A stretch of DNA of 64,000 nt from Psychrobacter sp. UBA3483 (GTDB lineage: Bacteria; Pseudomonadota; Gammaproteobacteria; Pseudomonadales; Moraxellaceae), in contig NZ_DFQS01000072.1 of NCBI RefSeq assembly GCF_002377905.1, forward strand, positions 38,902-102,901, read 5' to 3'. Position numbers and translations under genes: made by a program. The notes below the pieces were generated by a model. The model searched no databases. It had not been told where the DNA came from and worked only from the letters and a program-made list of their open reading frames with translations. Shown piece by piece: positions 26,982 through 36,246 of the stretch. Numbering within the stretch: the first letter of the stretch is position 1; the number at the start of each line of letters is the position of its first letter.

Positions 26982-28208
26982 ATGATGGCTGTCGGCAACG
27001 TTGCAGTACCTAATACGATTTATCCTATTGATGGGATTAAACTAAGCGCTACCGCGGCAGGCGTACGCTACAAAGATCGCGATGATTTGGTGGTGATAGA
27101 GATTGCTGATAGCGCCAACACTGCCGTTGTCAGTACCAAAAACACCTTTTGTGCGGCGCCAGTACGCGTGTTACGAGAACATTTTGCCAAAGCCAGTCCG
27201 CGCTATTTAATCACCAATACCGGCAACGCCAATGCTGGGACTGGCGCTGACGGTAAACGCCGCGCGCTTGATATCTGTGCGGCCTTAGCTGCCAAAGCTG
27301 GCGTAGACGTCAGCTCTGTATTGCCATTTTCGACAGGCGTAATAGGTGAGCCACTCAATAGTGATGCCATCATCGCAGGTTTAGACAATGCGTTAGCCAG
27401 TTTGGGCGCTAATAATTGGTTAGCAGCAGCAAATGGTATTCGTACCACTGATACAATTCCAAAGCTTGCCAGTGCAAAGGTTGATGTTGACACTAGCAGC
27501 TATCATATTACTGGGATGTCAAAAGGCTCGGGTATGATACGTCCTAATATGGCAACCATGCTTGGCTATGTGGCGACCGATGCCAATATCGCTGCTGATT
27601 TATTGCAAGAAATGCTGAGCAAAATTAACGAGCAATCTTTTAATCGCATTACTGTCGATGGCGATACCTCAACCAACGATTGTTGCGTGTTGATTGCAAC
27701 CGGAAAGGCAAGTTCAGAGGTGATTGACAGCCCAGAGCATCCACATTATCAGCCGATATTTGATGCCTTGACATCAGTCTTTGTACGTTTGGCACAATTG
27801 ATTGTACGAGATGGAGAAGGCGCAACCAAGTTTATGACGGTTAAAGTCACGGGTGGCAAAACCACGCAAGAATGCTGCGATGTGGCGTATGCGGTCGCGC
27901 ATTCACCACTGGTCAAGACCGCGTTTTTTGCCAGCGATGCCAACTGGGGACGTATCTTAGCAGCGGTTGGTTATGCAGGTATCGACGACCTTGATACCGA
28001 GCAAGTCGATGTCTATTTAGATGAAGTGACGATTTGTAAAAATGGCGGTGTGGCGCCAAGTTATACGGAAGCGGCGGGCAAAGAAGTCATGAGCCAGCCT
28101 GAGATTACTATTCATATTAATTTGGCCCGCGGTGATGCCGAGGATACCGTTTATACCTGCGATTTGTCTTATGATTACGTTAAGATAAATGCGGACTATC
28201 GCAGTTAA
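26982..28208 (+). CDS. argJ: Bifunctional ArgJ: ornithine acetyltransferase / N-acetylglutamate synthase
   Basis: This 408-residue enzyme transfers the acetyl group of N-acetylornithine to glutamate in the arginine pathway. It is made as a precursor that cleaves itself before the threonine of NMATMLGYVATD, near residue 190. TNTGNANAGTG, STNDCCVLIATG and SDANWGRILAA are conserved. Two adjacent ATGs follow AAGGATTGA; the second (26985) has the better spacing, so one residue may be extra. Confidence 0.95.
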   Translation: MMAVGNVAVPNTIYPIDGIKLSATAAGVRYKDRDDLVVIEIADSANTAVVSTKNTFCAAPVRVLREHFAKASPRYLITNTGNANAGTGADGKRRALDICAALAAKAGVDVSSVLPFSTGVIGEPLNSDAIIAGLDNALASLGANNWLAAANGIRTTDTIPKLASAKVDVDTSSYHITGMSKGSGMIRPNMATMLGYVATDANIAADLLQEMLSKINEQSFNRITVDGDTSTNDCCVLIATGKASSEVIDSPEHPHYQPIFDALTSVFVRLAQLIVRDGEGATKFMTVKVTGGKTTQECCDVAYAVAHSPLVKTAFFASDANWGRILAAVGYAGIDDLDTEQVDVYLDEVTICKNGGVAPSYTEAAGKEVMSQPEITIHINLARGDAEDTVYTCDLSYDYVKINADYRS

Positions 28209-28227
28209 AAGTTATCTATCATTTTAT

Positions 28228-28276
28228 AAAAACGCTCAAAGCCATCCATTATAATGTTAGCTTTGAGCGTTTTTTT
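28228..28276 (+). terminator. Rho-independent terminator after argJ
   Basis: AAAACGCTCAAAGC and GCTTTGAGCGTTTT pair (with a bulged A near the loop) and are followed by a T run. Confidence 0.85.
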
Positions 28277-28600
28277 ATGTTCAATATTTTTGTATTAAAT
28301 ACGGTCTAATTTAAACCGTTTATTAACAGCAGTTGCAAAAGCTGACGTTACTTTACAAAGCAGTTATAGAGGCTAGGCATCGGTGCGACCTATACTTACT
28401 GCAGTAAACAATAGACGGTACTATTAATAGTTGAGGAAATTTATATCAATTGTGTTCGTTTTTATTTTAGATGAGCTTAGATTGATTTTCTGATTAACAG
28501 TATCTTTATGACTGCTTGCTACCTTTTGAATAGTGATAATTGATTAAAATGAGTTTGAAAGGTAATGATTAATACTAATAAATAAACTGAGGATTTAATA
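28277..28600. other. Intergenic region before the DUF4377 lipoprotein gene
   Basis: About 320 AT-rich bases with no supported gene. GAGG at about 28589 is the ribosome-binding site of the lipoprotein gene; the promoter presumably lies just upstream. Confidence 0.45.
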
Positions 28601-28999
28601 ATGAAAAAATTAGCAATTGCGGCATTGATGACGACTTTTGTCTTGTCAGGTTGTTCTACCATGGGTATGAATGATGAGCGTACTATGGTGGTTGAAGGCG
28701 AGCCTGTGAATGTGAAAGTGGTTAACATTCCAAGTTTCAAAATTGAAATAGCACCACTTAAAGCGGTGTGTGAGCTGCCCACCGCGAGTGGTACTATGGT
28801 TGAGTCAGAGTGCCTACAATATCGCCAGACTTATCAGAAAAACTACACGCCTCTAAATGGTGATATTCAAGGCTTTACTTATGAGCCAAACTATCGCTAT
28901 ATTCTAGATGTGCGTCAAGAAGCGGTTATGAATGAAGCAACGAAAGTGGTTAAACCAGTTTGGATTCTAAACGAAGTGATTTCTAAAACTGCTGAATAA
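28601..28999 (+). CDS. DUF4377-type lipoprotein
   Basis: A small (132 residue) secreted lipoprotein: MKKLAIAALMTTFVLSGC gives a signal peptide and lipobox (LSGC, Cys18). The mature part has CLQYRQTYQKNYTPLNGDIQGF and YEPNYRYILDVR, the pattern I associate with DUF4377, often found near META/HslJ domains. The function is unknown; it probably sits in the outer membrane facing the periplasm. GAGG eight bases before ATG supports the start. It is followed by its own terminator and then by an insertion element. Confidence 0.75.
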   Translation: MKKLAIAALMTTFVLSGCSTMGMNDERTMVVEGEPVNVKVVNIPSFKIEIAPLKAVCELPTASGTMVESECLQYRQTYQKNYTPLNGDIQGFTYEPNYRYILDVRQEAVMNEATKVVKPVWILNEVISKTAE

Positions 29000-29021
29000 T
29001 TTTAGTTGTAGCTTATTATAG

Positions 29022-29051
29022 AAAAGCCTCTAATCATTAGAGGCTTTTTTT
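29022..29051 (+). terminator. Terminator after the DUF4377 gene
   Basis: AAAAGCCTCTAAT and ATTAGAGGCTTTT pair around two bases, with a seven-T run. Confidence 0.88.
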
Positions 29052-29097
29052 AGTCACAGAAAAAGGTAAACGTATTTTATCAAAAAGCGCTGTAAAA

Positions 29098-29119
29098 CCA
29101 CGTCCCTTCTAGGGCGTGG
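29098..29119. repeat. Left-end hairpin of the IS200/IS605-type element
   Basis: CCACG-T-CCCT pairs with AGGG-CGTGG, leaving an unpaired T in the stem. A bulged hairpin like this is what HUH TnpA transposases recognise at element ends. Confidence 0.75.
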
Positions 29120-29195
29120 ACATTAGGCGTCAACTAGTGTCGCTCAGCCTTAAAACAGACTTGTCAACCAAACTCATTAAGACCATAATCACTCT

Positions 29196-30290
29196 ATGAA
29201 AACGCTCAAGTGTCGCATCAAAGACAAACATGCCAATCAGCTAAATACCTTAGCGGGCGCAGTTAATTTTGTGTGGAACTATGTGAATGACTTGAGTTTT
29301 AAACACTGGCAGCGAACCAATCATTTCTTTTCAGCTTATGATATTGCGGCTTATGTAAAAGGTAGTGGCGAGCTGCTAAACCTGCACAGTCAAACCTTAC
29401 AAGCCATTACCGAAACCCATGCTAAATCTCGAAAGCAATTCAAAAAAGCCAAACTAAACTGGCGAACCAACAACCCAAAATCTAAGCGTAAATCACTTGG
29501 TTGGATTCCCTTTAAAAAAACAGCAATCAAATACTTAGGTGTCAAAAAAGCAGGAAAGAAAGCTCTTAAATCCACCATTCAATTTAGCCTGGCTAAAGGC
29601 AAGAAGCTGACCATCGACGTCTGGGATAGCTATAATCTAGCACTCTACACCATCAACACCTGTGAGCTTGTACAAGACAGTCGTGGCCACTGGTATGCCT
29701 GTATCACCGTTAAAGAATTTCCAAAAACAACTTGTGGCACTGAACAAGTAGGTATTGATTTAGGCTGCAGGGACTCAGCAACGACAAGTAATGGTGAAGT
29801 ACTAAAAACCAAAGTCACCCAGCAATACGCTAAAAAACTAGGCATTGCTCAGCGGGCTAAAAACAAACAAAGAATTAAGGCGATTCACGCCAAGATTAAA
29901 CATACACGCCAAGACTTGATTCATAAATTCACTACCAACCTTGCTAAGACTAATAAAATAATCATCATTGGCAAACTTCACTCAAAATCATTTACCTCAA
30001 CCAAGCTAGCCAAATCTGTCTATGACGCAGGTTGGTTTGAGATTAAGCGGCAACTGACCTATAAGTGCGAGAACGCAGGTTGCTACTATGATGAGGTAAA
30101 TGAAAGTTACACCACCCAAACTTGTTCGTGTTGTGGCTCACGCCAAAACAGTCCGAAAGGTAGGACGGGTCTTGGAATAAGAGAATGGCTTTGCGAGTGC
30201 GGTGTCACTCATGACCGTGATATTAATGCGGCAAAAAACATTCTCGCGCTCGGGCTTGAGCGTCTAGTAGTAGGAATCCCCTCACTTTAG
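29196..30290 (+). CDS. tnpB: TnpB, RNA-guided nuclease of IS200/IS605 type, variant RuvC-II
   Basis: TnpB proteins are RuvC nucleases guided by an RNA from the right end of their own element. This 364-residue protein has an N-terminal OrfB region, RuvC-I VGIDLGCRDS (D188), a zinc ribbon (TCSCCG ... WLCECG, C310, C313, C333, C335) and RuvC-III HDRDINAAKNIL (D342). The usual RuvC-II glutamate (as in VIEDL) is missing: the strand reads IIIIGKLHSK, with Gly at 259. E300 in YDEVNESYTTQTC is a candidate replacement. The second zinc pair is CxC rather than CxxC. The frame is intact from ATG to stop, with no decay visible. The stop falls inside the right-end hairpin. Confidence 0.88.
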   Translation: MKTLKCRIKDKHANQLNTLAGAVNFVWNYVNDLSFKHWQRTNHFFSAYDIAAYVKGSGELLNLHSQTLQAITETHAKSRKQFKKAKLNWRTNNPKSKRKSLGWIPFKKTAIKYLGVKKAGKKALKSTIQFSLAKGKKLTIDVWDSYNLALYTINTCELVQDSRGHWYACITVKEFPKTTCGTEQVGIDLGCRDSATTSNGEVLKTKVTQQYAKKLGIAQRAKNKQRIKAIHAKIKHTRQDLIHKFTTNLAKTNKIIIIGKLHSKSFTSTKLAKSVYDAGWFEIKRQLTYKCENAGCYYDEVNESYTTQTCSCCGSRQNSPKGRTGLGIREWLCECGVTHDRDINAAKNILALGLERLVVGIPSL

Positions 30291-30323
30291 GGAGGGGAGG
30301 AAGTCAAATTAACATTGACTGTA
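30150..30323 (+). ncRNA. Predicted omega (reRNA) guide RNA of TnpB
   Basis: In IS200/IS605 elements the guide RNA overlaps the 3' end of tnpB, ends its scaffold at the right end of the element and continues into flanking DNA as the guide. By that rule the scaffold here ends at 30307 with the hairpin at 30278-30297, and the guide starts at 30308 with ATTAACATTGACTGTA, which is the 3' end of sdaA. The 5' end given is only a guess. No promoter or processing site could be read. Confidence 0.35.
30278..30297. repeat. Right-end hairpin of the IS200/IS605-type element
   Basis: CCCCTCaCT and AGgGAGGGG pair with one mismatch around TT. It precedes GAGGAAGTCAA, the likely cleavage region, and overlaps the last codons of tnpB. 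Confidence 0.78.
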
Positions 30324-31742
30324 ATTGACACTGACACCGCGGGTAGCAGTGGGAATGCGGTTATCAGCATAAATAGCCAGACCGCCGCGTGCGGTTTCTT
30401 TGTATTTATCAGACATATCAGCGCCTGTCTGCTTCATGGTTTCAATCGCTTTGTCTAGCGAGACAAAGTGCTGCCCATTGCCGCGGCAGGCAAGACGCGC
30501 GGCGTTGATGGCTTTGACAGCGCCCATCGCATTACGCTCGATACAAGGGACTTGTACCAAACCACCAATCGGATCACAAGTCAGACCTAAATTGTGCTCG
30601 ATACCAATCTCGGCGGCATTCAAACACTGCGCTGGCGAGCCGCCCATTATCTCAGCCAATGCCGAACCTGCCATCGCACAGGCTGAACCGACTTCCCCTT
30701 GGCAGCCAACTTCAGCACCTGAAATAGAAGCGTTTTGTTTAATTAAGCTGCCGATAGCGGTGGCATTTAATAAGAATTTACGCACGCCATCTTGGTTATA
30801 ATTGGGCAGAAAATCACGATAGTAGTGCAAGACCGCCGGAATGATGCCCGCCGCACCATTAGTTGGGGCGGTGACGACTTTACCTCCATTGGCATTTTCT
30901 TCGTTGACGGCAAGGGCATACAAGTCGACCCAGTCCATCGCGGCCAGCTTATCAGTCTTGGCGATAGGTAGGCCTTTTTCAGCGCATAATTGATTGTGTA
31001 AATCGTGGGCGCGACGTTTAACATCAAGGCCGCCGGGTAAAATACCGCTGTTTTTACAGCCTTGAGTCACACAGTCCTGCATCACATCCCAAATCGTATC
31101 TAAGTAGCTAAAGACGTCTGCTTGGTTGCGGTAATGGCATTCGTTGGCAAGGACCAACTCGCTGATACTTAGTCCATGTTCACGGCACTGCTCAAGCAAT
31201 TCTGCGGCATTATTAAAAGGGTAGGGAACGATATCAATCGTTGGGCTGGCATGGTCCTCATCGGGATTATTGGCGTCATCTTCGTTGATAACGAAACCGC
31301 CACCAACTGAATAATAAGTCTGCTGATATTTGCTACCATCGGCTAATATCGCGCGGATGGTCAAAGCATTCGGATGATAAGGTAATACCGTATCATCATA
31401 CCAATACATATCGCGCTCAGTATCGAAGTCGATACTATGTTTGCCCGATAGATTAAGCTGCTTATCTGTAAAAATAGGCGCTAGATATTCAGCAGTTAAG
31501 CACGTATCAATGGTGCTTGGCGTATGTCCAAGTAAGCCCAGGTATATCGCTGTATCGGTTGCGTGCCCTTTACCAGTAGCAGCCAAAGAACCATAAAGCT
31601 CGATTTCAATATTCTTAATCGTCGTTAATGGGCTTTGCTTAAGCAATGACGTCAAAAATAAGTTGGCTGCCACCATAGGCCCAACCGTATGAGAGCTCGA
31701 CGGTCCAATACCAATTTTAAATAAGTCGAAAACACTAATCAT
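30309..31742 (-). CDS. sdaA: L-serine ammonia-lyase (single-chain, Fe-S)
   Basis: This 477-residue enzyme deaminates L-serine to pyruvate and ammonia using a 4Fe-4S cluster. The N-terminal beta domain shows [16 protein letters not shown] and the catalytic part [37 protein letters not shown], and [19 protein letters not shown]. The cluster cysteines and the C-terminal ...YSQC tail are intact. The gene ends one base from the right end of the tnpB element, so the reading frame escaped the insertion but any original terminator was displaced. No strong ribosome-binding site is seen before the ATG. Confidence 0.95.
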   Translation of the reverse strand: MISVFDLFKIGIGPSSSHTVGPMVAANLFLTSLLKQSPLTTIKNIEIELYGSLAATGKGHATDTAIYLGLLGHTPSTIDTCLTAEYLAPIFTDKQLNLSGKHSIDFDTERDMYWYDDTVLPYHPNALTIRAILADGSKYQQTYYSVGGGFVINEDDANNPDEDHASPTIDIVPYPFNNAAELLEQCREHGLSISELVLANECHYRNQADVFSYLDTIWDVMQDCVTQGCKNSGILPGGLDVKRRAHDLHNQLCAEKGLPIAKTDKLAAMDWVDLYALAVNEENANGGKVVTAPTNGAAGIIPAVLHYYRDFLPNYNQDGVRKFLLNATAIGSLIKQNASISGAEVGCQGEVGSACAMAGSALAEIMGGSPAQCLNAAEIGIEHNLGLTCDPIGGLVQVPCIERNAMGAVKAINAARLACRGNGQHFVSLDKAIETMKQTGADMSDKYKETARGGLAIYADNRIPTATRGVSVNYSQC

Positions 31743-32237
31743 AAAAATACCAAGAAATTGTCAGTGCATCAGCGTCTGTTATAGAAGGGCCTTAGTACTG
31801 GTGTGAAAAGATAATAGATGGCCGTCCAAAAACTCTCTGATAAATACAGTGTTATGATGATACAGAGCGTTGTTTATATGCTCATTTAAATAAAAGAGAT
31901 GAGCATTTAAAAATTGCGACGTTATCTATGAATACCTGTCAGTATAAGCGGACACAAGGCAGCTGAATAATAACTTTTATTTATTAGAGAACTCCGTTAT
32001 CATGCTCGCAACCAATATCCTTGTAACATCCTGTAATTCAGCCATCACGATAGTGTAGATAATGGCGCAAACAGTCGAGCATTATTTTTAATGCCATTTA
32101 TGTAGCGATTTATATTTACTGTAAGAAAATACATTTTCGCTATTATCGTTTTGACTCAATGTACAGTTGTATTTTCATAGCCGTATTTTCACAGTTTTTA
32201 GCTGATTGGTATTCTCTTAGCTCAAATAGGACAGCGC
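31743..32237. other. Divergent intergenic region, sdaA / permease
   Basis: Nearly 500 AT-rich bases between divergent genes. No supported gene, RNA or repeat was seen. AGGA at about 32228 is the ribosome-binding site of the permease gene. Confidence 0.45.
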
Positions 32238-33650
32238 ATGACAACACCTGAACCTCACTCTCCAACGCCAAAAAGCAATCATCCAGCTTCTCATAATGCA
32301 TTAGCAGCGGCTGGCATTGATGCCGCCGCGGTGAGTTATCCGCACAATCCAGATTTTGACAATGGTCGCTGGTTTCCAACGTGGCGTCCGTATAGCGGCA
32401 ATTTGGATCGCGATCCGGTCGGTATTAATGAATACGTACCACCTGCCAAGAGTGTTTTATTAGGGGTGCAGCATACGTTTGCGATGTTTGGCTCGACCGT
32501 GCTCGCGCCATTATTAATGGGGTTTGACCCCAATTTAGCCATTTTGATGTCCGGTATTTGTACGGTGATGTTTTTTATCATTACTGGCGGGCGCATGCCC
32601 AGTTATTTGGGCTCAAGCTTTGCCTTTATTGGTCCTGTGATTGCGATTACGGCCTATGCAGGCGTGGGGTTCAATGACAATCTGAATGTCGCCTTGGGCG
32701 GTATCATGGCTTGCGGCATCATTTATGCCTTGATAGGTTTGTTGGTGATGAAGACGGGTACAGGCTGGATTGAGCGTTTGATGCCGCCTATTGTCACCGG
32801 TGCCATTGTGATGATTATTGGTCTAAACTTGGCGCCTGTGACCATTCAAGGGGTGTCTGCTAACCAGTTTGATGCATGGATGGCGACGCTGACGGTATTG
32901 CTTATCAGTGGGGTTGCAGTATTTACCCGCGGTATGCTGCGCCGTCTGTTGTTGCTGGTTGGTTTAATCCTATCTTATATTGCTTATTTTGTTATGACCA
33001 ACATACTCGGTTATGGCGTACCGATTGATTTTAGCAATGTATCGGCGGCTTCATGGTTTGGTCTGCCAAGTATTCATACGCCGCATTTTGAGATGAGTGC
33101 GATTATTTTGATTGCACCTGTCGCCTTTATCTTAATTGCCGAAAACTTAGGGCATTTTAAAGCGGTCGAAGGCATGACTAAAGCGCGCGTGACGCCTTAT
33201 ATGGGCAGAGCATTTTTTGCTGATGGCTTGGCGACGACGTTTTCAGCAGGCTTTGGTGGCACAGGGGTGACCACTTATGCAGAAAATATCGGTGTCATGG
33301 CCGTGACCAAAGTCTATAGCACGACGATTTTTGTGATAGCGGGTTTGGTTGCTATTTTACTCGGCTTGTCGCCAAAGTTTGGTGCCATTATTCAGACCAT
33401 ACCGGCGGCTTTATTGGGCGGCGCCTCTATTGTGGTATTTGGTTTGATTGCCATTGCTGGGGCAAAAATTTGGATAGACAGTCATATCGACTTTAGCAAA
33501 AATAGCAATTTAATCATTGCCGCGGTTACCGTTATTATGGGTACGGGTAATTTTAGTCTACATCTTGGCGGCTTTGATTTAGGCGGAATTGGCACCGCGA
33601 CTTTAGCGGCGATTGTGCTGAATGCCTTATTTAATCGACAAAAAGATTAA
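32238..33650 (+). CDS. NCS2-family nucleobase permease, RutG-like
   Basis: A 470-residue proton-coupled transporter with about 12-14 membrane segments. From memory it is very close to E. coli RutG: VLLGVQHTFAMFGSTVLAPLLMG, ILMSGI-T, ITGGRMPSYLGSSFAFIGPV, LIAENLGHFKAVEGMT (the conserved glutamate/histidine) and GGTGVTTYAENIGVMAVTKV. Uracil or another pyrimidine is the likely substrate. Compared with RutG it has a hydrophilic N-terminal extension of about 40 residues. No rut operon is nearby, so I give no symbol. A terminator follows. Confidence 0.9.
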   Translation: MTTPEPHSPTPKSNHPASHNALAAAGIDAAAVSYPHNPDFDNGRWFPTWRPYSGNLDRDPVGINEYVPPAKSVLLGVQHTFAMFGSTVLAPLLMGFDPNLAILMSGICTVMFFIITGGRMPSYLGSSFAFIGPVIAITAYAGVGFNDNLNVALGGIMACGIIYALIGLLVMKTGTGWIERLMPPIVTGAIVMIIGLNLAPVTIQGVSANQFDAWMATLTVLLISGVAVFTRGMLRRLLLLVGLILSYIAYFVMTNILGYGVPIDFSNVSAASWFGLPSIHTPHFEMSAIILIAPVAFILIAENLGHFKAVEGMTKARVTPYMGRAFFADGLATTFSAGFGGTGVTTYAENIGVMAVTKVYSTTIFVIAGLVAILLGLSPKFGAIIQTIPAALLGGASIVVFGLIAIAGAKIWIDSHIDFSKNSNLIIAAVTVIMGTGNFSLHLGGFDLGGIGTATLAAIVLNALFNRQKD

Positions 33651-33678
33651 CCGTCAAAAAGATTGATTTGTTCATCGT

Positions 33679-33711
33679 AAAAAAAGCCACAATAAGTATT
33701 GTGGCTTTTAC
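33679..33711. terminator. Bidirectional terminator, permease / DMT transporter
   Basis: AAAAGCCACAAT and ATTGTGGCTTTT pair perfectly. The segment ACTTATTGTGGCTTTTA is repeated directly afterwards, which could form an alternative hairpin. Confidence 0.85.
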
Positions 33712-33738
33712 TTATTGTGGCTTTTATTCATTACCGCT

Positions 33739-34671
33739 TTATTTATAATTTCGTTTATAAAATCTGGCAAAAAAACGATAACGGCGTAGCGCGCGTGGCT
33801 TGGGTTTTAACGACCCTAAATAAATGGCAAACATCGTCAGTAGCGCGCCGCTCCATTGCAACGTATTAATCGGTTTATCAAGCCAGCTATAATCAATCAC
33901 CAAGGCCGCAATGGGCTCGGTTAATAAGAGCAGCCCTGTCAATGCTAAAGACAGCTTAGGAATCGAGTAGGCGATAAGCCCCCACGCCAAGCATTGCATC
34001 ACCGTGCCATAAATCAATATCCAACCAATCTCAGACCAAGTATTGGGCAAAATATTACCCATATCAAAGATAAACATCGGCAGAATCATTGCTATGACGC
34101 CGCCGATACTCACCAGCTGCATCAGCATAAATATCGGCGTTGGCTCAGTATCATGGGTTTTACGGATAAAGGTCATCGACGCGGCAAGCATAGCGCCTGA
34201 AACAATACCCGTGACAAACCCCCAAGTCGCCGCGGTATTTTGTGCAAACTCAGGGCTACCTATCATTGCCACGCCTAGCATGGCTAAAAATAAACTGATG
34301 AGCTGCAAAATAGACTGCCGCTCATTAAAGTATAAAAAGCCAATGGCGGCTAAAAAGAAAATCTGCAAGCTATTTAATAAGGTTGAGATACCGGGACCGA
34401 CCGCATAAATACTCTCATGCCATAGCGCTAAATCGAGTCCTAAAAACGCGCCTGATAATAGACCGTAAAAAACAGCACGCTTTGAGCGCGGAAGTCGTTG
34501 CCCTGTCATTTTAGCCAATATAGCAAACACCACGCCAGAAATAGCCAGTCGCCAAAATGACATTGCCCAGCCACCGATATCGACATGGGCGACAATTAAG
34601 CTGCCCAAACCAAAAATAACGCAACCAATGACCAAGCCAGTAGCGGCGGAGCGTGAAGAGGCGATAGCCAT
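33739..34671 (-). CDS. EamA/DMT-family transporter
   Basis: A 310-residue inner membrane protein with ten hydrophobic segments in two EamA repeats (GGWAMSFWRLAISGVVFAIL and LSLALTGLLLLTEPIAALV). Such drug/metabolite transporters often export amino acids or metabolites; the substrate cannot be read from sequence. A basic C-terminal tail (KPKPRALRRYRFFARFYKR) faces the cytoplasm. AAGGA six bases before ATG supports the start. Confidence 0.85.
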   Translation of the reverse strand: MAIASSRSAATGLVIGCVIFGLGSLIVAHVDIGGWAMSFWRLAISGVVFAILAKMTGQRLPRSKRAVFYGLLSGAFLGLDLALWHESIYAVGPGISTLLNSLQIFFLAAIGFLYFNERQSILQLISLFLAMLGVAMIGSPEFAQNTAATWGFVTGIVSGAMLAASMTFIRKTHDTEPTPIFMLMQLVSIGGVIAMILPMFIFDMGNILPNTWSEIGWILIYGTVMQCLAWGLIAYSIPKLSLALTGLLLLTEPIAALVIDYSWLDKPINTLQWSGALLTMFAIYLGSLKPKPRALRRYRFFARFYKRNYK

Positions 34672-34965
34672 GCAATATCCTTATCTCATTACTATGTTAC
34701 TTTTTTAAAATGCTTTTTAAGTGTGGTTTGCTAAAGAGTTGATTTGTATAGACAGGCCATATTGTCAGTGTTTTACTCTTAAATTGGAATGCTTTGGCAC
34801 GATTTATTTTATAATGACTTATCACTCACCATAGATAAATAAAGCGGTCACTTTCTTACAGCAATAGCATTGGCGCACAAGCTGCCATTTGTTACTCTAT
34901 CATCTATTTGTATTTTGAAGCACATCCTGTTTTAAAATAGTGATACTCTTCAAATACTTAACTTA

Positions 34966-35117
34966 ATATAGTGAATTTTATATAAAATAGAGACATGATA
35001 TTTTTGTGCGAAACTGTCGTAAATTTTCCTCGCTTGCTGTGCGCTTCGCTCTCTAGAGGCTTCAAAAAATCTATGACAGTTCCGCTATATGGTTTTTACA
35101 ATGAACTCCCCATATAT
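34966..35117. repeat. MITE-like palindromic repeat, copy A (diverged)
   Basis: This stretch aligns along its length with the copy at 59395-59534. Shared blocks are ATATAGT at the left end, ATAAAA with GTGCGA further in, TAAATTTTCC-CGCTTGCTGT, AGAGGCT, and CAGT at the right arm. The arms form an imperfect inverted repeat (AACTGTCGTAAATTTT against AACTGTCATAGATTTT). The right arm runs into the first codons of the longest frame of the WG-repeat gene. Confidence 0.7.
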
Positions 35118-35154
35118 TCACAGTGCTTCTATTACTTTTAGCCTAGGTTTGCTT

Positions 35155-36201
35155 ATGCTGCAACGTTCTATATCGAAACGACAAATAGACTTCTTATCTA
35201 CACTGCTGCCACGTCGCAGTTTCATTGCGCGTCTATTTGTCATGAGCGCCATAGCTGCTACGTTTTTTGGGATGTCAAATGCACAAGCCGCCAGCTGCAA
35301 AATACCCAAAAGCTATTATAAAAATGTCTCTTGTACCTCTAGTAGTGGCTATTTCTTAGCGATAAAAGATTTCGGTGCACCAGTTGCCTTGATTGATAAG
35401 CAAGGCAAAAGTGTGCTTGATTTAACCCGTTATCAAAAAGTAGATGCCGATAAAATATCGGGTGGCTTGTTACCAGTGCTGCGTAATGGTCGGGTGGGCT
35501 ATGTCAATATGCAAGGTCGCGAGGTGATCCCTGCGGTGTACGATATGCTCAAAGAAGGACAAAATTGGGCGCGTCCCGTCTCTGAAAATCGGATTGTGGT
35601 CAAGCAAAACGGTCATTATGGGGTTGTCGATACGGGCAATAAAACCATCGTGCCATTTGCCGCTGCAATTAGTGACATTGACGATTATCGTAGCGGCATG
35701 ACGCGAGTACGTAAAAATCAAGCCATCAACTGGTTGGATAAAAATGGTAAACCTATATCTGACCCAAATAGTAGTGCTGCTAGTCAAACAGCGAAGAGTG
35801 CCGCTGCTAATAACATCAAGAATAATAGCAGTAATGCCAAAGAATCGCAGAAGCTAGAACCGTCTCGTGGTTTTACCACCTTGCAGCCGCGTCAACAAGA
35901 CGGCAGATGGGGTTTTGTTGATGAGAATAACATCTCTATGATTACCTATTCTTTCGATGAAGTGCGACCATTTTCTGAAGGCTTGGCGGGCGTGCGTATC
36001 GATAATGAATGGGGCTTTGTCAATTTAGGCGGCGAGTTGGTGATTCCTTTTCGCTTTGATAATAGCACTGTGAGTGTGAGTGATTATTATAAAGACCAAC
36101 CTGCATTTGTATTTACAAATGGCAAAGCTTGGATTGGCAATTTAGAAAACGGCAATAAAATGTGTATTGATAAAGAGGGTGACAGCATTGCTTGTGATTA
36201 A
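35155..36201 (+). CDS. WG-repeat protein, secreted
   Basis: This protein contains several WG/KWG-type repeats, for example GRVGYVNMQGREVIPAVYD, GHYGVVDTGNKTIVPF, GRWGFVDENNISMITYSFD and NEWGFVNLGGELVIPFRFD. It has a signal-peptide-like segment RRSFIARLFVMSAIAATFFG followed by AQAASC. The frame is open back to 35089, but those first 22 codons lie in the MITE-like repeat. I prefer the ATG at 35155 (348 residues). A Ser/Asn-rich linker (about SSAASQTAKSAAANN) separates repeat groups. WG repeats are beta-rich and of unclear function; the protein is probably periplasmic or exported. Confidence 0.8.
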   Translation: MLQRSISKRQIDFLSTLLPRRSFIARLFVMSAIAATFFGMSNAQAASCKIPKSYYKNVSCTSSSGYFLAIKDFGAPVALIDKQGKSVLDLTRYQKVDADKISGGLLPVLRNGRVGYVNMQGREVIPAVYDMLKEGQNWARPVSENRIVVKQNGHYGVVDTGNKTIVPFAAAISDIDDYRSGMTRVRKNQAINWLDKNGKPISDPNSSAASQTAKSAAANNIKNNSSNAKESQKLEPSRGFTTLQPRQQDGRWGFVDENNISMITYSFDEVRPFSEGLAGVRIDNEWGFVNLGGELVIPFRFDNSTVSVSDYYKDQPAFVFTNGKAWIGNLENGNKMCIDKEGDSIACD

Positions 36202-36246
36202 TACTTAAGACTTATCATTTAATATCACGCTTAAATTTGCCGGTAA

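Larger units (their letters stand above)
29081..30307 (+). mobile_element. IS200/IS605-type element carrying only tnpB
   Basis: A hairpin near the left end (29098-29119) and one near the right end (30278-30297) enclose a single tnpB. There are no inverted terminal repeats, as expected for the single-strand HUH mechanism. The right end is placed at GTCAA (30303-30307). The left end is tentative: a TTAT at 29077-29080 would be a plausible target, leaving 17 bases before the hairpin. No tnpA is present in the element or nearby, so it would need a TnpA in trans. The right end lies one base from the sdaA stop codon. Confidence 0.78.

Noticed and set aside
29000..30400. A tnpA partner for the IS200/IS605-type element
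   Set aside because: No open frame with a TnpA Y1 motif is present on either strand between the DUF4377 gene and sdaA.
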